Below the pieces are notes generated by a model. It made no database searches. It saw only the letters and a list, made by a program, of their open reading frames with translations, and was not told the origin of the DNA. From Cristatella mucedo (taxonomy: Eukaryota; Bryozoa; Phylactolaemata; Cristatellidae), in NCBI GenBank assembly GCA_009760855.2, contig WPIO01000024.1:4030501-4094500 (forward strand): a stretch of 64,000 nucleotides of DNA, read 5' to 3'. Below are positions 11,840-61,599 of the stretch, one piece after another. Position numbers and translations under genes: made by a program. The number at the start of each line of letters is the position of its first letter. The stretch's first letter is position 1.

Positions 11840-12754
11840 TCTCTCTAGTATCTGCGGTTGGTTCTATTTTGAGCTTAAGAAGTGACATTGAAACCAGCGC
11901 AATAGGAAAAAGTTCAGCGACACTGAAAACAACCAGATTACTTCCGCCATCTGCCTTTATGCAGCTCTGGAATTCAAGTCACAATAAACACCTTCCACGA
12001 GCCAACAACCACGGTCCTCTACATTGCTGTGATTTCTAGAGCGGCTCTATTATTTCCCAGGATTTCTTACCTTGCGCTTTCTTGTGAGACATTCAAATAT
12101 TGACGATAAATTTTAGCTGCGTGATTGGAAAGTTAGCGGCTGGGAATTTTGATAAGCTCTCAATTTATAGGATTTAAACCTTTCTGCAATATCTTGCCGA
12201 AGCAGAAGTTTCACTCTCGTTGCTATCTCTTGCTTGAAGTTTAAAATACATGTGAGATAGTGCATCCCCAATTCTAGCTCGGATTCACTGAGCTTTCGAA
12301 ATTGAAATAAAGAGAGCAGTTAAATCTGATAGGGTTTACCTCTGAGGTTCAGCCGCTTCATTTTGGTCAAGAGATACGAATGAAGGCACTCTTCGTTGAA
12401 TGCCGCAACGATTAATTTCGAAGCGATATATTCTGTTTTACCCAGGTTTTTATCTTCACCTGAGGTTTATTAAGTAAGCGAAGCCTACTGAAAACGGGTA
12501 TTCGCGCTTTATTTAAACACCTCTGCACATTTACTGGCTACAGACAAAGATGCAGTAATGATTACTGATTTATCTATCCTTATGAATTATTCTGAAAGGA
12601 CATGCGGAGTGACGGAGTCAATATTTAATTTTCACCCAGTCTTGAAATCTAGGAAAGCTATTGCTTCTGCCTCTATTTAGTCCAAGAATAATGCATTGAC
12701 ACAGGCGCTGTCACTTGGTGCAAAGAAAACGGACTGACTGATTTGAGAAAACGT
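11576..12754 (+). repeat. Array unit with expanded CT/TCTG tract, truncated by LINE
   Basis: The unit carries a ~160-base CT/CTGT microsatellite (11,689-11,848) at the position where the other units have short CT runs. It is cut at about 12,754 by a plus-strand LINE 3' fragment. Confidence 0.7.
11689..11848 (+). repeat. (CT)n/(CTGT)n microsatellite inside array unit
   Basis: CT runs flank an internal CTGT-rich section. The translated SLSLSL and SVCLSVCL open frames across it are composition artefacts. Confidence 0.95.
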
Positions 12755-13085
12755 GCATTTAGCTCGTATGCTTCCAAAGCCTGAAACTCACTCCCGACTT
12801 GCGTCGCAACATCCCCTGACTTGACCAAATTTAAAAAGAACTTAAAAACACACCAATTTAGGACACAACTTACTGGGTCCCTGTGATTCATCCTTCATGT
12901 GCTTATGCATGCTGACCCTGTGCATGTCACCCCTAACCATGATATTCATGTTGTTTTGTATTCAAGCATGATATTACTCACCATTCAATTGCATTTCCCT
13001 TTGTAGCAAATGTAAAGCACCTGGAAAGAGATTTACTTATAAGGGAGCGCTTTGTCAAGTGCATTATTAATATTATTCTTATAAA
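12755..13085 (+). mobile_element. LINE family 1 3' fragment
   Basis: Begins in the last ~30 residues of ORF2 (GCATTTAGCTCGTATGC...CTCCCGACTTGCGTC), continues through the 3' UTR (GTGCTTATGCATGCTGACC) and ends CTTTGTCAAGTGCATTATTAATATTATT. Inserted in the 1.3 kb array. Confidence 0.85.
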
Positions 13086-14440
13086 ATATATGCCGGATTC
13101 TAAACGGTCACAGTTTAGTCAGCTTTCGAATTAAATTAAAGAAATCTGTCATTCCTACAGGACTTTCTTTTGAGGTCGTGACAAATTAACGGGGTTGAGA
13201 GATGTGAATAAATGCATGCTCCATTGAAGGAACAACGTTATCGGTTCCATTACACCTCGTCAAGTCTGAGCCAAGTGTTTATTTGGTCTAGCTAAGTTAT
13301 TACTTTGGGAATTGACATACGTTTTCATTTCGAAATCAGTGAAGATTTCTAGCCTCAAACTCCGGTGGAACGATGATTAACTTTTTTGTTAACCAAAGTA
13401 ATAATTTTGAAAAGACATGAATAGCAAGAGAATAAATAATTACCTTCCTCTCATCTACCGAAGTAGTAATTCTGCTTTAGTCTCAATTCAGTTTGACGAT
13501 AATGCGGTCATCTGGGATTTGGTGCGTGGCAGGAATGAAGCGGATTGATTTTTTTTACAAGGCATGATACTTTGTTCAAGTAAAATATCGGTTCGGTCAG
13601 GAAATCGTATCATGTTAAATACAGAACCCATGCTGGCGTTTCTATCTTATCTTAAAAGATAAACAGTTTGCGGTAATATAGTAATAGTAAATGGTAGTTA
13701 GCATTTACCATTCAGTCACTCAAAGGCAATTGTAGTACAACCATAAATGCCAGTCGTTGTATGCTTGAAATTAGCCAACTTAGGCCTCAGGCGTCTTATG
13801 GTAACGGTTGGTAATTTTGTCTATAGGTCAAATTCCCGCCTTATATTCGACACAGGACGTCAAAAAGTAAACGTTATTGTCTGAAATGGCTTTTTTCTCG
13901 TGAGAAGCTGGCAAGGGTGCAATATTTACATACTAAGATCTGACATCGAAACCGCAACGATAAATAAACAGTCAGCAACACTGAAAAAGAACGTGCAAGA
14001 ACCTAATCTACTACTGGTCCTGCAGAGGGATTCATGCAGTGTTGATCACCTGCCAGTGACCTCTTAGCATCGTCCTTTAGCTTGCTGTTTTCTACTTTGT
14101 GGCGCCACGATTTACAAGGATGTCTTAAATTGGGAACCTCTGAATGATAACCTTTTATTTAAGATCAGTTTTTGGGAGTGCAAGTTTAAAGTTGGCGGCT
14201 ATGAATAGTTATAAGCTTCCACCGGTGACCTTTACGGTTTTAACATATCTGCATTTTTTGGTTAAACTGAACTCCTCAAACTCGTTTTTATCTGTAGAGA
14301 GTATTCTGAAATATATGGGAAGCTCAGCCTGCCCTATTTTCGATCTAGTTTATTTAACTTTTGAAATCTAATCAAGAAATCAGTTATTAATTAAAAGACA
14401 GGTTGGTTAGTAGGATTAAAATTAAGCTCGTAGGATTGGT
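13086..14440 (+). repeat. Last array units, partial
   Basis: After the LINE the array resumes at CAGTTTAGTCAGCTTTCG, well past the point where it was cut, so about 0.7 kb of unit sequence is missing. A further marker at 13,801 starts the final partial unit, which fades near 14,440, where a family 2 LINE begins. Confidence 0.6.
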
Positions 14441-14443
14441 TGA

Positions 14444-14990
14444 TAGTTTGATGCAATGTATTTCCGTCTGTAACTCCAAAAAGCCATACATACTATGTGG
14501 GTGTTATGCGGGAGAGTTTTGTATAGCTCACTCACTCACAGCCTATGCGGCTTTCGGTACCAATTCGGTCGCCAACCGATTTAATCTCACGCAACAAAGA
14601 AAAAGTGGGAAGCACAGAAGAGGCTGGAGAGCAGTTAAGCTAGTGAGTAGAGTGGATGTAGCAGTTCAGGAGCTGAAAAGAATGAGTCATCGTCGGCTGC
14701 AGGAGAGTAGCTGTCGTTGTTTAAGAATTGAAGAGGCGAGTTCAACAGTCTAGGACTTGCAGAGCTAAAGCTCTTGTTGCCAACGGGCTTTACGTAAAAT
14801 AAAGTAACGGCTAATATCTTGTCCACACAGGACGTAAAGGCACGAAGAGGCTGAAACTGGTGCAGCAGTTTAGCTAGGTATGGAGGAGCAAAGCTGAACC
14901 GTTGCACCAGTTTCATGCGATTGCATAAGAGTGTGGTTGACCCTGCCAGTGCCAAGACGAGACGATTCGCTCAATCATGCAACTATTTCG
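14444..14990 (-). mobile_element. LINE family 2 3' fragment with ORF2 C-terminus
   Basis: The minus strand reads FAPPYLAKLLHQFQPLRAF, then VKPVGNKSFSSASPRLLNS. This is the (A)PxYLxxLL...RSFSxAxPRLWNSLP pattern that ends non-LTR ORF2 proteins. The plus-strand open frame over it is a shadow. It marks the end of the array. Confidence 0.7.
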
Positions 14991-15011
14991 AGCGAATCAT
15001 TTTGATGTACA

Positions 15012-15190
15012 AACAGCCCTGGGGTCTCCTCCCGGACGGTAAGGTGCTCGCTCCGTACGACCCGGGTCACTGATTCAAGTCCTTCAGTGGGCTCCCACTT
15101 TAAGCTGCAGCTATAGTTGTAACGGCTCTTCCATCGCTCGGTAAATGAAGAGGCTGAAACGGCTCAATATTTTATATTGAGCTCTCAACC
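15012..15190 (+). mobile_element. SINE-B copy (tRNA-derived)
   Basis: The head GGTAAGGTGCTCGCTCCGTA and the B-box-like GATTCAAGTCC are tRNA-like. The body GGCTCTTCCATCGCTCGG...GAGGCTG matches a copy in reverse at 54,930-55,080. Confidence 0.55.
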
Positions 15191-16380
15191 AACTCACTCC
15201 AGAGGCTCGGAGATTGTCAGGATTTCTATCCCACCAAATTTGGAATGACATTATACGTGAGTGTGCAAGGTCGCACAGTTTGAACGCATCTCGATGACGA
15301 GTGAAACAATATTTATTGATCTATTATGGCAATTTAGACAGCAAATGAGAGCAAGAATCCGAAGAAACACTTCGCGCATGTAAAAACCAGGGTGCGGCGA
15401 CTCCTAGACCTGGAGCACCTTACCGACATCCGTCCCGATGTTTCGTACACTGCCATCTGTGGCATTCATATGACTCACCATTGCCCATTTGCAAGATCTC
15501 AATGCTAGGATTGCGAAGTGCTGCTAATCTGAGTGATGAAACGATTTGTCTCCCGACCCACAATCGAGCAAATTAAAAAACTTTGCTTACTACTACGATT
15601 GCTGAGCAAAAAGCATAAGCTCTACCTGATCTGAACCTGGAAGAATGTGACCTCCCTAACAGGTCTCTCTTATTAGAACTGGTCATTGGCAGTGGTAGTT
15701 GTTAATCCATTCTAAGAAATGGTCGGTATACCGGAGAGTATAAGGAGAGCCTAAATAAATAAATATATAATAAATAAATAAATATAGAATACATAAATAA
15801 ATATTAATATAAATAAATAAATAAAGCCGGTATATAGGAGAGCCTAAAGAGGCACTCTGAAGATGCTCCCATGTTTGTTGAACTAGGATAGTTCTCTACA
15901 CTGGGATTTTTGATAAACCCGATAAACCTTTTTTAGTGTCGGCACGACGAAAAGTCAGGCTACCTTACCTGGACCCTTCAAATAAGAAATAATACTTCTT
16001 CTGCAAAAATGTTAGCTCTGTATAAGCAGACTCTTAGTTATGTAATTATGGAAAGTGAGCCCCTGCTGAAGCTTTTTTTTTAGCAACACATAAACTGCTA
16101 CTGGTATGAGTGCAATTAGCCCGCGTTGAAAATCACGTCGGTCATATTGAAAATGCCCTCTGTAAGTATTTTTAAGCCATGGTTTCAAAGCTTTTATCTA
16201 CGTTCTCTGGCGCCAGTAAATAAGTCTGAGCGCCTACACAGAATGTAGTGCGGTTTAACCACAAACATGGTCCATTCACTCTTCATGACCCTGTTCTCTG
16301 GAGCGAGTCCTACCATGAGTAATATCTTTGCTGTTAGTGAAAGCGGGGAGATAATGAGAAACTCCTATTCTGTCTCTCTC

Positions 16381-16383
<3 letters not shown>
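15191..16383. other. Unassigned sequence with AAAT-rich tract
   Basis: No coding potential is recognised. At 15,750-15,825 there is an AAAT/AAATAT tract flanked by two near-copies of GGTATA(CC/TA)GGAGAG...GAGCCTAAA, a local duplication. The short open frame starting MVHSLFMTLFSGAS (16,267) shows no conserved motif. Confidence 0.6.

Positions 16384-16384
<1 letters not shown>

Positions 16385-16441
<57 letters not shown>
16385..16441 (+). repeat. (TA)n microsatellite
   Basis: An almost perfect alternating TA run of about 57 bases. Confidence 0.97.
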
Positions 16442-16445
<4 letters not shown>

Positions 16446-17107
16446 GTTATACAACTCCCTACATGAACATTATGGATTTGTAGCCCCCAAGATGATAACA
16501 CGATAACTCTGGTTCTGCCACTGGTTTAATGCTTATATAGGTAACTTGAACATGTCCAACGTGAATACAGGATAGACTTGGAGAATCTCGGAACGTGGCT
16601 AGGTTTGTCCCTCCTCACAAGACGCCGTCAGTCTGAGGATTAGACTATGGCAAGCCGGAAGATGGAGCTTTAGATAACCCTTAGCTCGTTAAATGTCGGC
16701 AGATAGTAAACACGTGCCCCCAAAGAACCTGCAGTTGAATCTTCATAGGGGGGCCCCATCAGAGCTTATTCAAAATTTATGAGACCATTGATTTTCTGCC
16801 GCTCCAGGGGTAAATTGCTAGGCAACCACTAAAAGCTATGCTACATTCGCCCGCATTGCTATTTAAACTTGACTCTAAAAATGAATAAGCATTCAAATAC
16901 ACCTGCAGATACAGTAGGTCTTAACAGTGCTATTCGATTATAGGTTCGCAAAGCATACTGCTCATTCTTGAGTCCTACGTGCATCCGAATAGAATCGCTA
17001 TTCGGCAAAGACGATTAGCCACGAGCAATAATTTTGGTCGCTTCTAGCACTCATTTAGGACGACCTATGAGAGTCATCGTGGGTAATTGGTTCGCGTTCA
17101 TATAGTT
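16442..17107. other. Unassigned intergenic sequence upstream of the gene
   Basis: No gene, RNA or repeat is recognised. It should contain, or lie downstream of, the missing first exon of the metalloprotease. No convincing signal-peptide frame with a donor of the right phase was seen. Confidence 0.5.
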
Positions 17108-17374
17108 TAATAATAATAATAATATTGCACTTGATAAAGCGCCCTCAGAGAACTTTATCTCTTTCTAGGCGCTTTACATTTGCTGCAAAGTGATACGCAA
17201 CAGAATAGTAAGTAAAATCATGCCTGAAAAACAAACAAAATGAATAACATGGTTAGGGGTTACATGCACTGGGTCAGCATGCAAATGTGGTTAGTGACAG
17301 CATGAACAGTGTCAGCACGCATAAGCACATCGAGGACGAATCACAAGGACCCACTAAATGCTGTCCTAAATAGG
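17108..17374 (-). mobile_element. LINE family 1 3' fragment
   Basis: (TAA)n at left, then the tail motif in reverse (GCACTTGATAAAGCGCCCTCAGAGAAC), the 3' UTR and CAAGGACCCACTAAATGCTGTCCTAAATAGG. Truncated at the ORF2 stop. It lies 180 bases upstream of the first exon found. Confidence 0.88.
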
Positions 17375-17552
17375 TTCAATATAGTTTCAATCCATACATC
17401 CATGCCGCTTGACTATTTTCATGATACGCTGCTGTGGATAGGGGCAGGGGGTTAAGCATGCTAGGCACATTCGGTTGTTTCGGGGTTTGTACCAGGAAAG
17501 TACCAACCATATTTGAATAATTTAATTGTAGTCATTGTTTGTTTCTCTGTAG

Positions 17553-56822
<39,270 letters not shown>

Positions 56823-56923
56823 CGATGGCAACACACTGATCATTATTAAGGTTATTCCACTATTCAAACTTCATGTGTCTTTGTGCTTATCATTCGGAAG
56901 AATTTTCGTGTGTTTTACTGAAG

Positions 56924-56929
56924 AATAAA
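56924..56929 (+). terminator. Poly(A) signal AATAAA of the metalloprotease gene
   Basis: The hexamer AATAAA lies 102 bases after the stop codon, in an AT-rich 3' UTR. The position is normal for a short 3' UTR. No downstream GT-rich element is strong. Confidence 0.55.
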
Positions 56930-57232
56930 TATCTATCATAGTGCTTAACTTTAGTAATTTCTCATGGGTGGCACCGTTAGCCAAGCAACCTGAAAAACAC
57001 AGTGAATATTCGCATCATTTCAATGCATCGTATGAAATTTTCAAATAGTGTTCTTGTCCGAAGAGCAAGAGAGATTGTTGGCTTGTCAATAGGATTAAAT
57101 AAATTTAGATAGGCAAAATTCATCTTTTAGCAGTGAGTCTATTACCTTAAATTTTGTTCAAAAATAGCATTCTGAGAAGGCGGTTGTAAGTGACTTGCTG
57201 CTATCTGATTTGAAATAAATTGCCACGCATTT

Positions 57233-57413
57233 TGAGCCTGTGGATAAGGTGCTGGCCTTGATCAAGGTCGCGCCGAGGTTGTGGGCTAGAGCCCCTTGGA
57301 ATATTACGATTCGGAAGCTTGCGAGTGCTGGAAAGAGCCACAGGAAGGCTAAGATTGCCTTATAAGCTGTTGACTCTGGAGTGGTTTAGGGGCAAACTGT
57401 GGCCTTAAAAATT
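57233..57413 (+). mobile_element. SINE-like element (SINE-C)
   Basis: A tRNA-like head GATAAGGTGCTGGCCTTGAT with GTGGGCTAGAGCCCC in the B-box position, followed by an unrelated body. CACGCATT occurs just before (57,224) and just after (57,413) and may be the target-site duplication. Confidence 0.5.
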
Positions 57414-58119
57414 CACGCATTGGGGTATTTTTAGGACATCGATTGACCACACGCTGTCACCAGCTGTCATGCAAGTTTACAATCAATAATGAACCAAAAG
57501 GAATAACACAATGTGCTCAAGGAATCTAAGGGCTGCCTGTCAAATATTAAGAAGGCCAGATCACTCGGCACTTGCAGCCTTCTAGAATGCATAGTCTTAG
57601 TTCGACAGGCCTGGTTTCAGATTATAAAGTCCTTGGTTTGGAGCCACAATTATTGCTCTCGGTATTTCTAAACGGTCCAATGACATGTCTTGAGAAAGGC
57701 AATTACTCAGAGTTGAAGTTGTGCAAATGGCTGCATCGTCATCCGGCCAAAAGTAAAAACTCCTGAACTATAACCCATGTAAAATGCTTGTAATCAATCG
57801 CAGATACTTTTTGAATCTATTGAACGGCTTGTCCTCTTGCAGAAATAAAATGCATAATCGAAGCATTCCCGTCTAATCAGAACATGTCAAAATATAGACT
57901 CATTCTGTTTGTGACGTTTGATTGAGCATGTGCATGAAACCGTACTTCCTAAGGAATCTTGGCTTGCAGTGATGCTCATTTCCAAAAATTGTAACTTAAA
58001 CTAAGTCAAATTTCACGTCTATATGTCAGGTGTGATATTGCTTTCTTAATTTTTTCCAGGTATGATTAAAGGATCTCAGTAGGCATAGATATAACTATTT
58101 GATTCATTACAACTTTGGT
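57414..58119. other. Intergenic sequence, nothing recognised
   Basis: No coding or repeat feature was recognised downstream of the gene. Confidence 0.45.
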
Positions 58120-58264
58120 GTTATGCCTAGCTCAGTTAGGGGAGTAGACCTGATAGGTAGGCTGGAGTACAAAAAGGAAGGAACCTAAAAGTCAGTGATA
58201 GACCTTTGAAGATTAATCTCTTCTTTACTTGGAGCCAGTGCAGTTTTGCTAAAAGTTATGAAAT
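58120..58264 (-). mobile_element. LINE family 1 fragment
   Basis: GGGGAGTAGACCTGATAGGT followed by AGGCTGGAG...GGAACCTAAAAGTCAGTGAT matches the ORF2 C-terminal region of copies A to C (LxxAPAYLxDLL to RIDFKVxSLT). It lies directly beside a family 2 copy. Confidence 0.6.
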
Positions 58265-59360
58265 CTAACTATCTCTTTCTGTTACTCTACAAATACACAG
58301 AAGTGTGTAGGCGTTACACATTAGAGTTTTGTTTTTCTCAAATCCACTGTGTTAAACATTAGAGTTTAGTATAGCTCACTAACAGCCTAAGCGGCTTTCG
58401 GTATGCATTTAGTAGCCAAATGACTTCATTTCACTCAACAACAAAAATTGGGAAGCCTATCTGATTCACGAGAGCAGTTAAGGTAGTAAGTGGCATGGAA
58501 ATAGTAGCTCTGGACCACTGGAAAGGATCAGCCACAGTATGGAGCATGAGTGAAGTTTTCATTGCAAAAAGATCATGAAACAAGTTTCACAGTCGAGGAC
58601 CTACAGAGCTAAAGCTCTAGACGCTAAAGGTCTCTTAGCCGAAGAATGAAAAGCTAACTTATGGTCCATACAGCACCGGAGGGCACGAAGAGACTGAAAC
58701 TGGTGCAGAAGTTCAGCTAGGCATCTAGAAGCCAAGCCATGGAGGGACTTGTGGGTCAGCATAAGAACTTCGCTCGGTATGCATTGATCACCGATGCAGC
58801 CATATTAGCTCTTTTAGTGAAGGATATATGGAATGAAAATGCCGGGACTTGAAAACTAGCCAGCGAACAACCTTCATAGCCGTTTACAGTGACATAGTTG
58901 CTTTATTTGGTAACACTGCAAAAAAGAAATTGCAAAAATTTAGCAGATACAGAACTAAGGAGGTGGTTAAGCTGTTTGCAAGCCACCTTGGAAGACAGCT
59001 CATTACTTTAGAAAGCGATAAGATGTGATGACTAGCTGTAGAATATGTCGTCAAAATGAAGCTTTTAAAACTTAAGGAACGACAACTAAATATCATGCAC
59101 AGGGTAATGGTCGCATAACAGCCTCTGCTATTAGAAGAGTAAATTATACAAACCCAGCCACACGCTTTGGGTGTTCTTAGAGGAGTAGTTCAGTTATACA
59201 GCGGGTAACTTTCAAGAAATTTCCCCACATCCAATGCCGTCAAGGCGAGCCTGCAATTTATCAGTTTCTGCAGGGTATTCCAGCGGTTTGAATGACAAAG
59301 ACAGCTGCTTATCCTCCGAATAAAAGTGATCTCCAATTCCATGGGCCTTACTCACTTTTC
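58265..59360 (-). mobile_element. LINE family 2 copy, longest in the window
   Basis: The 3' end is at left with GCGGCTTTCGGTA (58,390). The minus strand reads SCLPRWLANSLTTSLVLYLL and NFFFAVLPNKATMSL (58,884-59,096), the L.RxLAxxLVxSxLDYCNSLLxGLPxK region. Near 59,320 it reads GIGDHFYSEDKQLSLSFKPL, the decayed catalytic block (YSED for YADD). The frames are broken. Confidence 0.65.
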
Positions 59361-59389
59361 GCAGAGGTTGATTATGAATGAAGAACAGC

Positions 59390-61230
59390 TAGGGACTGTA
59401 GACAGACCAGGACTGTCCAGGAGAACCTAGTTGCATTTAATCTTAATAAAACTCGGATGCAGCCCTGCTCACATTGTTGCATATTTGAGACAAACCCGTA
59501 TGGGTTCTCATTCTTTCAGTCAATGTATGCTGAAAAAGGTAGTGGCGGGTTGCAATTGTTGCTTCAGAATCGTTCTCCTATAATATACGGATTTTCACAT
59601 GGGCCATCGTCTAAATCAGTTACAATCAGGTCCTCTCGAAGAAAGTGCCTCATAGTTTTTTCATATACCGACCTCCTCCTGGCTGTCTATACTTACTTTT
59701 AGAGGAGTTTTTGGAGTTCTCACGAAAATATTTGTGTGTGACAGGCCATTACTGATTGTTGTAGACTTCAATATTCACGTTGAAAACCCTATACAGAGAC
59801 AGGTCCTCTCATTTCTTGACTGTCCAGAGAAGTTTGGTTTGATCCAACTCGTTAATCATACCACCTACATCCATGGCCATATCCAAGATCTCCGGATCAC
59901 TAATTTCGTCTGCCCTACTTACCTTGCCGTGTGCACACTAACTCTTTCGGATCATTGCTCGATCTTGTTGACTATTCCAGCTCCGTTGTAAGTACGGGAT
60001 AATGTCATACTTTTCCAATGAAGTAACTTAAAAAGCATCGACCGAGATAAATTTTCGAAATCTGTATGTGATTCAGGTCTTCGTGACCTACAACCAGACT
60101 CGACCCTCACTGATACAGAGAACATGACTGTCAGGAGTTATCTTGACCAGGATGCTTCAGAAAAACTATTCCGTTTAGAGAGTCACGGACATTCCCTCAA
60201 ATTACATGAAACTTCACAAGATGTGCCGCTTTAAGCACAGGCTTATACGATATTTTTAGAAACTGGGGTCAGATACAGATTGACTCAATTTCTAAGACTT
60301 CGAGTTTACACCCGGAAGGTTGAAAAAGAGAGGGATTCATTTTCACTCGAATTCAGAAGTCCTGCCAGTCAGACAGAAACTTGATTTATGAGTAATATAG
60401 GTGTCATATTCCAAAGCGACCTCTCGTTAGACACCTTATCAGCTCCACAATCAAATCTGCCTATTTTAGCATAATCACATTGCTAAAATTCGGGCTTGTT
60501 TAGATAAGGATACCATGTCCAAGTTAGTCCATGCATTCGTGACATCCCGTCTCGACTTCTGCAACTCACTGCTTACTGGCCTTGAAGCATGTGCAATTAG
60601 GTGATTGCACAGCTAGGCTTGTCTGTCATGAGCATCTGAGTTGCGACATCACACCGCTTCTCGCCGACCTGCACTGGCTACCAGTCAAGCAACGGATTGA
60701 CTTCAAGGTTTTGTCGCTCACTTTTAGGTCCCTTCGTTCTTTGGCTCCATCCTATTTCTCAGATATACTCCCCGATCAGGCCAAGCATCGTACCAACCTC
60801 TTTTCGGCATCCAAAAGACTACAAATACCTCGTGTCAAAACTTCAATCCTTTGGAGAACAAGCACTTAGTTCGTATTCTCCAAAATCCCGGAACTCCATC
60901 CAGACCTGCATCCGAACATCCCCTGACCTGACCACATTGAGAAAGAATGTAAAAACACACCTATTTAGGACAGCCTTAAGTGGGTCCCTGTGATTCGTCC
61001 TCAAAGTGCTTATGCGTGCTGAAGCTGTGCATACTGCCACTAAAAATATCTGCATGCTGACCCGGTGTATGTCTCACCTAACCATGTTATTCATTTTGTT
61101 CTTTTTATCAGGCAAGATATTACTCACCATTCAATTTCATTTCCCTTTGAAGCTAATTTAAAGCGCCTAGAGATAGATTGAATTCTCGGGGGCGCTTCGT
61201 CAGGTGCACTATTATTTTTGATATTATTAT
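59390..61230 (+). mobile_element. LINE family 1 copy, full ends but RT core deleted
   Basis: The endonuclease region (59,457-59,991) reads ETNPYGFSFFQSM, DRPLLIVVDFNIHVENP and LSDHCSILLTIPAP, closely like the open frame at 40,509, but frameshifted. Around 60,300-60,400 it jumps to RT C-terminal sequence, then ADLHWLPVKQRIDFKVLSLT and LAPSYFSDILPDQAKH, followed by the 3' UTR and tail GGGGGCGCTTCGTCAGGTGC with an (ATT)n remnant at 61,230. The RT core with the catalytic aspartates is missing. Confidence 0.8.
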
Positions 61231-61599
61231 TAGGAAGGTAAACACTTTACTGGATTATGTTGAAAGTTCTCACTCCAATGACATTAAAGGGTCAACCGGA
61301 AGGTTTTTAGCCTTCATACTGAAAGAATTGTGTAGGTGCTCATGAGCTTAAAGCCCCATTGAGTAAAGTAATTGTGGAATCTCAACCAGTGGTCATCGTT
61401 AAAAGATATTCGGAGGTTTGTGTGTGCGATGTGGCTACCTTAATTAGGTCTAATAAAAAAACCGCACATGTCCGGACAGTCTTAAGCCAGCCTCCCTGTT
61501 TTCTTTGTTGGTCGACTAACTTAATCCTGCTATAAACGAGATTGTTAATTCTTCTTTGGAAAATGATCCCTAACTAATTCCTTCAAATCTGCAATCATT
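61231..61599. other. Intergenic sequence, nothing recognised
   Basis: May include the decayed 5' part of the next LINE, but no motif is visible. Confidence 0.4.

Larger units (their letters stand above)
1..14440 (+). repeat. Tandem array of diverged ~1.3 kb units, interrupted by retroelements
   Basis: The same long block recurs head-to-tail. A marker reading about GTAACGGTTGGTTAC occurs at 392, 6,276, 7,545, 8,978, 10,275, 11,576 and 13,801. Spacings of 1,269, 1,297 and 1,301 are uninterrupted units; 1,433 contains a SINE. Other shared landmarks per unit are GTTTACCATT, a CT-rich tract, GGATTCAAGTC, TTTCACTGGTGAC, AGCTTTCGAATT and AACGGATATTCGCGC. Copies are clearly diverged. No long open frame is conserved, so it looks like satellite-type sequence of unknown origin. 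The left end is outside the window. Confidence 0.8.

Noticed and set aside
11636-12039. Plus-strand frames rich in SLSL and VCLS
   Set aside because: CT/CTGT microsatellite inside the 1.3 kb array unit; other units do not keep the frame.
16267-16506. MVHSLFMTLFSGAS frame as a signal-peptide exon
   Set aside because: It runs into a (TA)n tract and no donor of the required phase follows a convincing signal peptide.
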